Shown piece by piece: positions 33,666-44,451 of a stretch of 64,000 bases of DNA. The position numbers and the translations under genes were made by a program. This DNA comes from Ziziphus jujuba (lineage: Eukaryota > Streptophyta > Magnoliopsida > Rosales > Rhamnaceae). Position 1 is the stretch's first letter, and the number at the start of each line of letters is the position of its first letter. The stretch lies in the NCBI RefSeq assembly GCF_031755915.1, contig NC_083381.1, positions 5,902,501 through 5,966,500 of the forward strand. The letters are read 5' to 3'. The notes beneath the pieces are model-generated. The model was not told the origin of the DNA, searched no databases, and saw nothing but the letters and a program-made list of their open reading frames with translations.

Positions 33666-34990
33666 ATGACCAATTTAGATGAAGGTAGCAGCAAAATTAT
33701 AGGTGATGAATAGGGAACAAAAGCCATCTAGGCTGCAATTCGAAATCAAGAGCAAAAGTTAGATAGTTATTCCATGGCGATTCGTTAAGCTTTATCCTAA
33801 CGGAACCACATCACATCATTGAGCCTCAGCATCCATGTCGCATCGTTAGGTCTTAGTGTTTCTGAATTGATAGAATGAGATATGGCTCATATACCAGCAG
33901 AACTCACTCGCACCACTTTCTCATCTCTTCCACAACACTTACCTAGATCTGAACCTTCCATTTTAATAGATCTAACCCCTCAATTCACTCCCTATATTCC
34001 ATCATAATACTCTGTTGACCATGGGGATTCAGATGATCAGATTAAGGCTTCATTACTCTGGGTAACCAGGCATCGCTTTCAACCAACTTTCAGCGAGCCT
34101 CGCTTAGGGAATCAGGTTAAGTATAATTGAAATAAAGAACATTTTGACTATAAGGTTAAGATCGATATTCCTTATTTCAATGGCCATATGGATATCAAAA
34201 TTTTTTTGGACCGATTACATGCTATTGAAAGTTTCCTATATTATATGAATATTTCAGAGTCATAGTAAGTGAAGTTAGATACATATAAATTGAGAGATGG
34301 TGCTGCTACTTGGTGGGATCAATTACAATTGAATCGAAGGAGAGAGGAGTAGAGAGTATTAAGACTTGGCATCGAATGAAGCAACTATTAAAGGCTAGGT
34401 TCTTGCGCATCGATTATGATAAGGTTTTCTATAAGCAATGTCATTATTGCCAACAGGGAAATAGGACTGTGAATGAATATGCTGAAGAGTTTTATCAGTT
34501 GAGTTCAAGAAATAACTTGCTTGAGACAGAACGGCAGCAGGTGATTCATCTCAGGATTGAATGGAGGCATTCAGGAAAAACTTGAAATGAGCTTAGTTTG
34601 GTCCCTTAATGATGCAATTAACTTAGCAAACATTGTGGAAAGGCAGCATAATGGACCTAAATCTTATAACATATGGAGACCCTTGACTGATTTTCACCAG
34701 GACAAACATAAAACCAATTTACCAATGAACACAGACACCTCCACCACCATTCCAAATATCACAAACAACAATGTTAGAACACATTGAATTTCTGCAAAAA
34801 TAATCCCAGAAATACTCAAGATTATAATAACAAACAACAATGTAACACATGCTAGACCAAAAAACCACTATGCTAGACCAGCACCTATCAAGTGCAACAC
34901 ATGCAACTAAGTTGGGCACCAATCCAATGAGTGTCCCCAAAGAAAATTGTTGAAAATTCAAGAGGAAGAAGAAGATGGGAATTTTATTGA
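33666..34990 (+). pseudogene. Gypsy-1 gag
   Basis: It opens MTNLDEGSSKI near 33666 and contains IPYFNGHMDIKIFLDRLHAI (about 34160), DGAATWWDQL (about 34295) and the retrotrans_gag blocks KARFLRIDYDKVFYKQ and QQGNRTVNEYAEEFYQLSSR. These are followed by QEKLEMSLVWSLNDAINLAN and a CCHC zinc knuckle, CNTCN-stop-VGHQSNEC, near 34890. The knuckle has a stop codon inside it, and several other stops and frameshifts are present. It was the nucleocapsid precursor and is no longer functional. Confidence 0.85.
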
Positions 34991-35099
34991 ATAAAACTAT
35001 GAAGAAGAAGAATAAGAGGAGATCAAAGAACTTATGGGAGGCCCTGGAGACCTTATTGTCTGCATCTTTAAGAAGTTGCTATTATTTGCTAAACTCCCC

Positions 35100-38000
35100 A
35101 ACCAAACACAAAGGAAAGCAATTTTTTGGACTAGATGCACTATTAATGGACATGTCTGTGAGCTGATTATTGATAGTGGAAGATGTGAAATGTGGTTTCA
35201 AAGTCCCTTGTAAAGGTTCTAAAACTTCCAGCTTCTAAACACTTTAAACCTTATAAAATAGGTTCAGTTTTAAAAGATAACATGAAAATGGTTGATGAAA
35301 TTTGTCGTGTGCCATTATCCATTGACAACCACTATTTAGATGAGTAGAATATGATGTTGTAGAAATGGATCATGTCATTTGCTTCTAGGAAGACCCTAGC
35401 ATTTCGATAGAGATGCTCAACATAATGGGAAGAATAATACTTATTCTTTCTAGTGGAAGGGAAAAAAGGTAGACTTGTTGCCTTGTACCCCAGAGTAAAA
35501 ATCCACTCCCAGCAAACACAAACAACCACCTAAACACTCTAATCCAATCCCTCAAACTACCTAATAGCTTAGCAAACCTACCTTCCTCATGGCCTTTGTT
35601 CTTTCCAATAAAAAACATGAGAATTTAACCTTTTTAGAAATAATAAAGTCCATTCTGCAAGCATTTCAAGATATTACAACTGCTGAACTACCAGATGGAC
35701 TTCCTCCTATGAGAGACATTCAGGACAACATTGCCTTAGTTTCGGGGTCTAAAATTCTAAATTTACCTCATTATAGAATGAGTCCCAAGGAGCATGAGAT
35801 ATTACAGGGTATCATTGATGATCTGTTGGAGAAAAAACTCATTAGTGAGAGTTTAAGCCTATGTACTTACCTGCTTTGATTGTTCCTAAAAAAGATAAGT
35901 CATGGCAAATGTGTATGGATAGTAGGGTGATTAACAAGATAACTATCAAATACAATTTTCCTATATTGAGACTTGAAGATATGTTAGACAAACTAGAATG
36001 TTCTCAAGTTTTCTTAAATTTAGACATAAAGAGTAGATATCATCATATTCGAATTAGACTTGGAGATGAGTGAAAGACCACATTTAAAACTAAAGATGGG
36101 CTATATGATTGGTTAGTGATGCCATTGGCTTGTGCAACGTGCCAAGTACCTTCATGAGGTTAATGAACAAAGTTGTGAAGCCATTTCCCTTTGTTCTTTT
36201 CGACTTCGATGATATTCTAATTTTTAGCATGGATATATAGCAACATTTGGCCCATTTGAGGATGGTTTTTCAAGATTTCTGAGATAACAAATTGTATCTC
36301 AACATCAAAAAGTGTGAGTTCTTGATGAACAATTATTATTATTGGGGTTTATTGTAAGCAAGAATGGAATACACACTGATCCATAAAAGATAAAAGCCAT
36401 CTTGGATTGGAAATCTCTTGCCAATGTTTCTAAACTTCATAGTTTCCATAGGTTGGCTACTTTTTACAGAAGGTTTATAAAAACTTCAGCACCATAGTTG
36501 CTCCATTGACCAACTGCTTAAAGAAATGAAATTTTCATTGGGAAGATGAACAAGAAAACAACTTCAACTTGCTTTAACAGTAGCTAGCATAAGCACCAGT
36601 CCTTACATTGCATAATTTTAGCAAAGTCTTCGAAGTGGAAATTGATGCCTCTGAATTTGGCATACGAGCTATGTTGAAGCAAAAAGGAAAACCAATTGAT
36701 TTTTTCAATGAAAAATTGTGTGAGGCTAGATAGAAATGGAGCACCTATGAATAGCAGTTGTATGCGGTGGTTTGTGCATTTGACCATTGGGAGCATTATT
36801 TGGTTCAACGAGACTTTATTCTAAGAAGTGACCATCAACCACCTTTAGTACCTTAACTCTCAAAAGAAATTAAATAATCTCCATGCATGTTGGTTGCAAT
36901 TTCTTCATAAATTCCACTACTCCTTTCAACATCGTGTTGTAAAACTCAACACTATAGCTGATGCTCTAAGTAGGAAACCTATGCTGCTTGTAACTCAACA
37001 CTGTAGCTGATGCTCTAAGTAGGAAACCTATGATGCTTGCAACTCTCCAAGTTTCTCTTTAAGAGTTTATTACTATCAAAGAACTCTATCTCTCTGACCC
37101 TGATTTTGGTGACATCTAGAGAAAATGTGAAAAACATGAGTATGCTGTAGATTATCATATTATTGAATGCTTTCTATTCAAAGGGAATCAATTGTGCATC
37201 CTCGATACTTCTCTCTACATTCATCTAATTGGAAAACATGCTGAGGCCAGCCCATCTTTGTCGAGATAAAACCATCGTTGTAGTCACTTCTCAATTCTTT
37301 TAGCCTCATGTTAAATGAGGTATATCACTTGTTTTGTCCAAAGATGTGTTATTCGTCAGTAGGCCAAGGGTAGCCTTCAAAACACTGGACTTTATTCCTC
37401 TTTACGCGTCCCTACGACTATATGGGAGGATCTTTCAATGAATTTTATACTTGGACTGCTTGTCACCCAACACCGAGTGGATTCCATATAAGTAGTGGTT
37501 GATCGATTTTCCAAAATGGCCCATTTTATCTCCTGCAAGAAGACTATTGATGCAAGCAACATCGCCAATATATTCAAAGAAATTGTGCCACTCCATGGTG
37601 TACCTAAGTCCATCATTTCTGACCGAGATATCAAGTTTGTAAGCCATTTTTGGAAAGTCTTGTGGTCCAAATTTGGTACCCAGCTTTAGTATAGTGGTGC
37701 CTACTATCCCTAAATTGATGGCCAAATAGAGGTTGTGAACCAAACATTAGGAAATATGCTCCGACGTCTTGCCCATGACAAGCCAAAACAATGGGATTTT
37801 GTTCTACAACAAGCTGAGTTTGCTTATAATAGTATGCTCAATTGAACAACCAATTTCAATCTGTTTTCCATTGTGTATACTAAACCTCCAAATCACACCA
37901 CTGATCTGCTCATATCAAGGACCATCCACACAATAAAGCCAACACTTTTGTAGAGCAATATGTTACTTTTCACGTAGAAGTTCAGCAACGCATTACAGCT

Positions 38001-38290
38001 TCCAATGCTAAATATAAAGAAGTCATCATTGCAGGACTAAGGCTTATTAGGATGGCGATATTGTGATGGTTTTTTTGCCTAAAGAACACTTGCAGCTGGC
38101 ACTAATAACACGCTATAGTTGAAGAAGATAGGTCCTTTTCCCGTGCTCAAGTGACTTGGCGAAAATGCTTGTACAATTGATTTACCTCCGAAGCTCAAAA
38201 TCTCTTCTACTTTCAACGTTGCAGACTTCTACCCATACTATCCATCAGATTCAGTCTAACAATCAATACTGAACACGAGGACGAGTTCTC
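35100..38290 (+). pseudogene. Gypsy-1 pol (protease, RT, RNase H, integrase)
   Basis: Order of domains: protease motif ELIIDSGRC (about 35158); RT with [19 protein letters not shown] (about 35866), [15 protein letters not shown] (about 36010) and FDDILIF, the catalytic YxDD region with Tyr lost (about 36205). RNase H follows with [12 protein letters not shown] (about 36630) and YAVVCAFDHWEHYL (about 36760), then NTIADALSRKP (about 36950). The integrase has [15 protein letters not shown] (37492), [13 protein letters not shown] (about 37615) and GQIEVVNQTLGN (about 37720), giving Asp, Asp and Glu. The C-terminus PPKLKISSTFNVADFYPY is near 38190. At least a dozen stops or shifts make it inactive. 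Confidence 0.88.
36943..37040 (+). repeat. 49-bp tandem duplication inside Gypsy-1 RNase H
   Basis: Copies 36943-36991 and 36992-37040 differ at about three positions and cover the ADALSRKPM codons. Because 49 is not a multiple of three, the duplication itself shifts the frame. Confidence 0.9.
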
Positions 38291-38307
38291 ACAGGGTGAG
38301 GAAGAAA

Positions 38308-38452
38308 TGGTGGAATATAAGACGTGAAAAAAAAAAAATCCTTTGACACCATTGCATTAATTTTGAAAGATGACATCGTAGCTTCCTTTACAACCCTCCT
38401 AGAAAGTCTCTGCCAAACCACACCATTTTATTAAAACAACTTATTTTGTTTA
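38308..38452 (+). repeat. Gypsy-1 3' LTR, truncated
   Basis: It begins TGGTGGAATATAAGACG after the purine-rich GGGTGAGGAAGAAA and aligns with the first 160 bp of the 5' LTR. It stops at TTATTTTGTTTAGG, where opposite-strand gag sequence begins. Confidence 0.75.
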
Positions 38453-39295
38453 GGATCATCCACAATGTCAGCCCTCATCATGAGAACCTCCATATTTTTG
38501 TAATAATTCTCCATGCATTTACTATTCTGTGATAAAGATTGAAGCTTTTGATAAAGCATTTTATAGTAGTACTCAGGGACAAACCTTTTCCTCACGATTT
38601 GTTTCATCTCCTCCTAAGTCTCCGCTAGATGTTGACCTGCTTTTTTTTGGGCTATGGACTCCTTGTCCCACTATTTAATGGCATAATCTCCAAAATCTAG
38701 GGTAGTAAGCTTAGCCTTCTTGGCTTCTGAAAAGTGTTGACACTCAAATACCATCTCCAGGCATAGGTCCCATTCTAAGTATGCTTTTGGATCATTCTTA
38801 CCTTGAAAATGTGGAATCTTGAGCTTAATACCACTTAAATCATCCTCCCGGTCTTATCTTGTCCTCCCACGTGGTTGTCTTGTGTAGGACTCGAATTTCT
38901 CCTCCAATTCTTCCTCTAATTTGTTTCCATAGTTACCACATTCAAACTGATCTCAGTTTTGTCTATGTCCTGTACCACGTCCTTGTGGTACATTCCAAAT
39001 AAGTTGTCAAAATGTGGATGCTCTAGTATTCATAGCTACTTGGATTTTGAGTTCCTCCATCTCCTTAACCATTCGCTGCATATCTTCCATCAAGGTGGTG
39101 AATAAATTAGCGTTAATCTCTATCTTAGAGCTTGATGACTCCTCTTTGTTTTTGGACATGTTTACTTGTTGATTGTTAGTGGAAGATTGAATTCAAGATT
39201 AATTTTTGGTGCTCTTTCTTTATAGCAGTTTACAACCATATTTCATCTTTTATGCATAAAACAAATAACAAACCAAACTGTAACCGAGTACCAAT
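38453..39295 (-). mobile_element. Fragment of a second Ty3/gypsy element (Gypsy-2): gag and leader
   Basis: The minus strand has a start ATG at 39157-39159 and encodes MSKNKEESSSSKIEINANLF, then MEDMQRMVKEMEELKIQVAM, DLSGIKLKIPHFQGKNDPKA and the retrotrans_gag blocks KLTTLDFGDYAIK and EEMKQIVRKRFVPEYYYK. CCGAGTACCA at 39284-39293 resembles the complement of the Met-tRNA primer site, so an LTR should begin just right of it. In-frame stops are present (for example in RQN-stop-DQFE). Pol is missing. The fragment butts against the truncated Gypsy-1 LTR. Confidence 0.8.
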
Positions 39296-40139
39296 TTCTA
39301 GAATAAAATTTATTTGCAACATTTTTAAGTGATTGAATTTCTCAACCTATTGTCTAATCCTGTATTCTTTAAGATTCCAGGTCAACCTGCATAATCCATA
39401 TACCTGATCATAAAGATAATTATGAGGAAAATAAAATAGAGCTAGCATATTCAGAATCTGGTATTGTAATTTGGTTTGGAATATAATTAGCTAGGAGTGT
39501 GAATTATGTGTATATTTGAAATTTTACAATGTTTCATGGAATCATGGGGTGGATCATAAAATATTTTTACATAATTTGCTTATCTATAAACACCATATGG
39601 GAACATACTTTGCCTCGCTGCCCAGAGATTCATTGATAGCCTTACATGGGATAATCAATGCATTTGTTACAGCTGTACTAACCTGAAAAACATTGCCATT
39701 GCTCATAGAAAGGTAAAGGGACATAGAAACCATAAATCATATGCGCTAAAAATGTTGAAGCTGGAAATTTGAAATGAAAAATCAGTATTACCTATTAAAG
39801 ACAGCAGTAAACTACATAAGCAGAAAGCAATATACAATGTGACATTCTAATTAAATTGAAAAATAAATCAAACCAATTGTCTTACAAATAGAGCAGGTCT
39901 TATTTCAAAGACCACACACTTAAATTTAGATGGAAGAAGATTAAAAAAGAAAATTATAAAGAGCTTGTGGCTGAATGTTTTCTCATCGAATTGGCCCAGT
40001 GCCTTCTTCGGAATTTGTCTGGTTTTACACATGTTTTTCACCTCCTAGCACTAAAAAAATGGCTCATGGGCTAACTGGTTAAGCTATTAATTCTATTGAA
40101 TACAATAGTGTTTGGTTGAAGAGCGTCTAGTATTAAAGG
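39296..40139. other. Probable Gypsy-2 LTR remnant and intergenic DNA
   Basis: The start of this stretch would be the 5' LTR of the minus-strand Gypsy-2, but without a partner its end cannot be fixed. The last 80 bp include TGGCTCATGGGCTAACTGGT, discussed as a possible SINE head. Confidence 0.4.
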
Positions 40140-40148
40140 TTTAGTTTA
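40140..40148. repeat. Left 9-bp target-site duplication of the Pack-MULE
   Basis: TTTAGTTTA directly precedes the left TIR and is repeated exactly at 48724-48732 after the right TIR. Confidence 0.92.
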
Positions 40149-40230
40149 GGGGAATTTGGCCCAATACCCCCATAGGACCGAGCTTCATGAATTTTGCCCC
40201 CTCAATTCATTTCTTTTTTGATCTACCCCT
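40149..40230 (+). repeat. Pack-MULE left TIR (82 bp)
   Basis: Exact inverted copy of 48642-48723. It ends TTTTTTGATCTACCCCT, and similarity stops abruptly afterwards. Confidence 0.95.
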
Positions 40231-40452
40231 TAATATCCCTTATAACCCTCAAACAAAAAACAATTACTTACATATCCTTTTATTTATTTTAAAATATATA
40301 TAAAAAAAAAACACTTGGTGAGCGCAAAAACCCATGGCGTGAGAACCAGAGGCCGTATCATCGAGACCATTTTGTGGAGATCGCGGCTTTTCAGTCAGCC
40401 GCCGGCGCGGTACTGTGTGATCTAGCGCAGAGAAAGTTGAAGATTGAAGAAG

Positions 40453-42420
40453 ATGGCATGGAGGCAAATGCTCTTCAAGGGGAGCCCAATTTCTCAACCC
40501 CTTTCACCAACTGGGTTCGCTAGATTCTTCTCCAAGCCATCCCCTTATGCAGGTTAGTGATTTTTTTGTCCTGGGTTTAGTAACCCATAAAAAGATTTTC
40601 TTACTTTCTGTTGGGTTCCCAGAGCAAGAAAAGAGAATTGATAAAGAAGAAAATTTTTCTGGGTTCTTGTGAATTTTGTGATTTGAACTTTGTAAAAAAA
40701 TTGTCGATAGAAAGAGAGATCCAAGTACCTGTTTTTGGCTGCTGAGTTAGAATCGAAATGGGTAAAATTGAATTTTATGTGTAAATCCAGGATTTACAGA
40801 GTGAGAAACTTGGCTGGTATTGAAGTTAATAGATTCACAGATAGGAAACATAGAGGAAAAAATGATGAATAAGGTTGATTATGCTTAGTTTCCCGCATTG
40901 TTTGGTTGGTGAGAAAGATGGGGAATAAAGGAAAAGGAAATATTGGTTTATAATTTATTTATCATTATTTGAGAAACTTATCTATACCAAGCTGATTACT
41001 GAATGCTGAATAACTCTTTAAGTTGGAAAAAGAAACATGGTTTTTGTTTCAACGTTATTATAGCATTGAAAAACCGTGTTCACTCTTGTTTGGTTGCTAA
41101 ATGACTGATAAAGATGAAGAAAAGCAGAATTTGATGTTCTCTGTTTTGGTGATTTTACTTTTAGTGACTGGGAATTAATCCTACAAATCATGTTTTATGT
41201 TGGCTCAAGTGAGCAAGATTCATGCTTCCTGATGAGTGATGTACTTGAGCATGAAAGTTTATATGAAATAAAATTTGTTAGAATTAGATTAGATTACTGT
41301 GAAAGTGTTATAGTCAGTAGGAGATCTAAAGTTGTTGCTTTTGTTGCAGTGAAAGTTGGAATTCCAGAATTTTTAAATGGAATAGGCAAAGGGGTGGAAT
41401 CCTATGCGGCTAAGCTTGAAACCGAGGTGGGCGACTTCCAGAAACTGCTTGTCACTCGGACGCTCAGGCTGAAGAAACTTGGCATCCCTTGCAAACAGGT
41501 ATTTCCTAAATCTTTATCTACTATATATGCACATACTTGAAGCCCTCTGCCTTTTGGGTATATTATAATTCTTTCAGTATATCCGTCAATACATCTGATA
41601 GTATTGCAGATCAGAAAATTTGGTTATAGATTGCTTGCTTAAATCTAAGTGAAAGATTTCATGAAAATTAGGGTGATTAATTTATGTTTATGGTTTTTTA
41701 AACTCTTCTAACGAAGAAAGTTTAGGGATGCTTAAAGGAAACTCTGACTATCCGGGAATGGTTAATTTATCTTTTAGTTTGGCAATGGTACTGCAACTTG
41801 AAATCACCCTAGTTCTGGAGTTTTGTTCTTTGTTCTGTTCCAATGGTTGCAAATATTTTTGTTTTACTGGGCAAAAGTGAAAATGTTTCAGGAAGACAGC
41901 ATGCAGAATTGCTTTGAGAGCTGTCATTTATATCATACTGGTAGAAAGAAAAGATGTTATTTAACGAAAATGTTTACCAAAATTGAAATGCAGTGCCGGA
42001 GTATGTGTTGCTTTATATTTGGTAATGATATAAACTTTCTAAATACTGACTCAAATGAGTTTAGGCTTCTTCCCTAAGTGATGTAATATTTTCTTGTCTT
42101 GTTGTACTGACTTTTGCTTCTGAAATACTGTAGGCCTTGTCTTCTTCTTCATTTCTCTATCTAAGAAGAAAGAGTTAAAAGTAGTGCATATATTTTTTGT
42201 TCTGCTACTTGTTAAATTTGTTGGTGAAAGGCGTAATGAAAGTTGCGGTTTTCTTTAGGATTAAGTTCTTTGGGACTTAGCTTCATTTGATGGTTTGAAG
42301 AGATTAGATTACTTATATCTGAATATGATTTTTGTTTTTCAGAGGAAGTTGATATTGACACACGCCCACAAGTATAGGCTGGGACTATGGAGGCCTCGAG
42401 CGGTACCAATGAAATCCTAA
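40453..42420 (+). CDS. mS41: Mitochondrial small ribosomal subunit protein mS41 (IGR motif), three exons, apparently intact
   Basis: Exons 40453-40552, 41350-41498 and 42343-42420 join at GT...AG borders with matching phases (1, then 0) into a 108-aa protein. Residues 1-33 (MAWRQMLFKGSPISQP..., then ARFFSKPSPYA) look like an Arg- and Ser-rich mitochondrial presequence. Residues 34-108 form the IGR/mS41 domain with GIPEFLNGIGKGVESYAAKL, then KLLVTRTLRLKKLGIPCKQ and RKLILTHAHKYRLGLWRPR. The family (yeast Fyv4, human mS41) is a mitoribosomal small-subunit component, and about 100 residues is its normal plant length. No stop, frameshift or lost splice site is seen. The ATG lies 222 bp inside the left TIR, with a GC-rich 5' UTR-like segment (40320-40452). 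It could be a captured copy or the only copy; this window cannot tell. Confidence 0.85.
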
Positions 42421-44060
42421 CTAGTTTAGGACTAGCTTGCTTATTGAGAATGTATCAAATGTCACATTACAGGTGGAACTATGCAGGTTTTACTTTTGTT
42501 TCTTAGTAAAGATGTCATTGCAGAGTGATGTAGGAAACATGCAGAATTTGATGTCATCTGGTGTTCAACGTTCACAATGCCTTGATAAGCCCATTATCAT
42601 TGTGAAGTTTCGAATTATTTTGATATCCTTCTGGTTCAAATTAATTTGTTTAATTATCAACTTTATCCCGGATAACCAAATAATAGGATAAATGAGTTTT
42701 AATTAGTTCAACTTAGTTTAAAAAACAAGTAAGAAGTTGAATTAGTAATGAATATTCATCCAACAATAATGTTTACAGTAGTAGCAGAGGCATAGACTAT
42801 GCAATAGAATTCTCCGTTATTGTATTCTGCTGTTTCTGCTACATGAAGAAATAGCTCTTTAAAAACTCGTTACAACCTCAAACTTGGTACTCTGTTCTGT
42901 AAGCCAAATTCAGCTCTCACTGTTTGTGTCTCGAAACATAATACTCATCTAAATGGTAGTCGAACTCGAGACCTTATGTCTAAGATAAATGGAAGAATTC
43001 AGAGCTCCTTATCATGCTCAAAGCCAAACAAGTTGCTTTCATCTATAAAATAAAAGCGAAAATCATATAGTAAACTAAGAAGCAACATAGGCATAGTATC
43101 TTCAAACTTAATCGGCCTCAAAACTCCAACTGAATGGAGTTGGTTGAATACACAATTGGTTTTAAAGACTGCCATAATGCCAGTGACAACTGATGTACAT
43201 GCTTGGAGTCTTAGGCACTTCAACATTCTCATCATATCTTCTGATGTATACAAATTCTACAATGGACCCAATAGAGGTACCTATAAGATAAAACATAAGG
43301 TAACTTCTGGTTAGAACTCACAAAATCCATGTTAGCAATAGCTGCAGACAGTTTATATGAGAACTCGACCGGTATAGAGAAAACATACGTGGGTAGAGAG
43401 GAGCAAGGTCCAGATGGGTTGTTATGGGTACAAAACTTGCTTCATGCCATCGAAAACCACTACATTGCTCCCTGGTTTGTAGTTCGTTTACACTGCAATC
43501 ACATCTGGAGCAAGTTCCTGAATTCATAAAAAGCCTATTACAATGTATCGTGTAGTCACAAAGATTATAACATGAAAACTATTCTCAAGCTTGCGAACAA
43601 AAAACATAGGAGAAAGTACTTGAAATAGGTCATACTCATGAACAGATACACAAAAGGATGACAGAACATTTGGTTGCTAATTCATGCCTGCCAGTGCTAC
43701 GTGTGGTGACAATATGTATGAGATTGGTTCCCCATACAGCCTGATCGAAAGATGAATTCATATTGCCCACTGGAGTAATTATAAAAGAATACAACAAAAA
43801 TAAAGGAAAAAGATCGATGGGAAAATCGTACATGAATCCATATGGTTTTACAATTTTGAAGATGAACACAGGAAACTGCATCACATCATACACGAGAACC
43901 CAAGATACCTGAAAGTTAGAAAACAAATATACCAATACAGTTATCTTCACCTTGTAAAGTTACCCTAAAACAAGAGACATAACCCCAATAAGCAGAGGTA
44001 TCTTTACCTTGTAAAATTATCACAAAGCAGAAGATAATGGTAACAGCCATCGCAATCAGG
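42421..44060. other. Pack-MULE interior, unrecognised host-like sequence
   Basis: The first 250 bp are probably mS41 3' UTR and flank. Less AT-rich blocks at 42990-43260, 43310-43530 and 43670-43760 have intron-like AT-rich spacers and some GT/AG borders on the minus strand, as if exons of a captured gene were present. No frame in them gives a protein that I recognise. Confidence 0.4.
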
Positions 44061-44063
44061 TTG

Positions 44064-44373
44064 ATATTGGGTGATGATACACGTCACCTCCAATTGTAGC
44101 ACCAATAGTTGGCGCTAAAGATGTTAGAGCTAAAGATGCGTCCAAAGCTGGGGAGCATTCTAGTGGCCCTCTAGATTCTAATTTCAGGGTATGCAATTGT
44201 TACTTGCACGCAAATTTGTATTTCATATGTTGTACTAATATATGTTGACTTATGTTTTGGATATTGATATTGATTAGCTTGCTTGCTTGGAGGCAAAAGT
44301 TGATGAATTAAATAAAGAGATGGCAGCGTTAAGGAAGATGCTTAGTTCTGTTATTGACCAACAAAAGCATCAG
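44064..44373 (+). CDS. Two-exon reading frame with coiled coil inside the Pack-MULE
   Basis: Exon a (about 44064-44188) encodes PPIVAPIVGAKDVRAKDASK and ends at AGG before GTATGC. Exon b (44278-44373) encodes LACLEAKVDELNKEMAALRK then MLSSVIDQQKHQ before GTATCA. The 89-bp intron has GT and AG ends and the exons join in frame (phase 0). Exon b has a leucine heptad pattern. C-termini of this sort are seen in plant En/Spm (CACTA)-type transposon proteins, an impression I cannot test. The next intron would contain the 255-bp tandem array. The 5' limit is uncertain, and the frame is probably a captured or nested transposon fragment. Confidence 0.45.
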
Positions 44374-44451
44374 GTATCATTTAGACAACTTAGTATACTT
44401 TACTTTAGTGCTTCAGCATTATTAAATTACATATTGTAATTCAGCAATTAC

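Larger units (their letters stand above)
33265..38452 (+). mobile_element. Ty3/gypsy retrotransposon, degenerate (Gypsy-1)
   Basis: The structure is complete except for the 3' LTR, which is cut after about 145 bp. 5' LTR 33265-33631, primer site 33632-33643, gag, protease, RT, RNase H and integrase in gypsy order, polypurine tract 38294-38307, partial 3' LTR 38308-38452. LTR identity is seen in shared words such as TTGCATTAATTTTGAAAGA and TAAAACAACTTATTTTG. All reading frames are broken. No chromodomain is visible after the integrase. Confidence 0.9.

Noticed and set aside
40060..40132. A functional tRNA gene
   Set aside because: The box A and box B resemblance is weak and no cloverleaf can be drawn. 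At best it is a SINE remnant.
42999..43950. Assigning the GC-richer blocks in the Pack-MULE to a named gene
   Set aside because: Several frames were read on both strands, but none gave a product I could name honestly.
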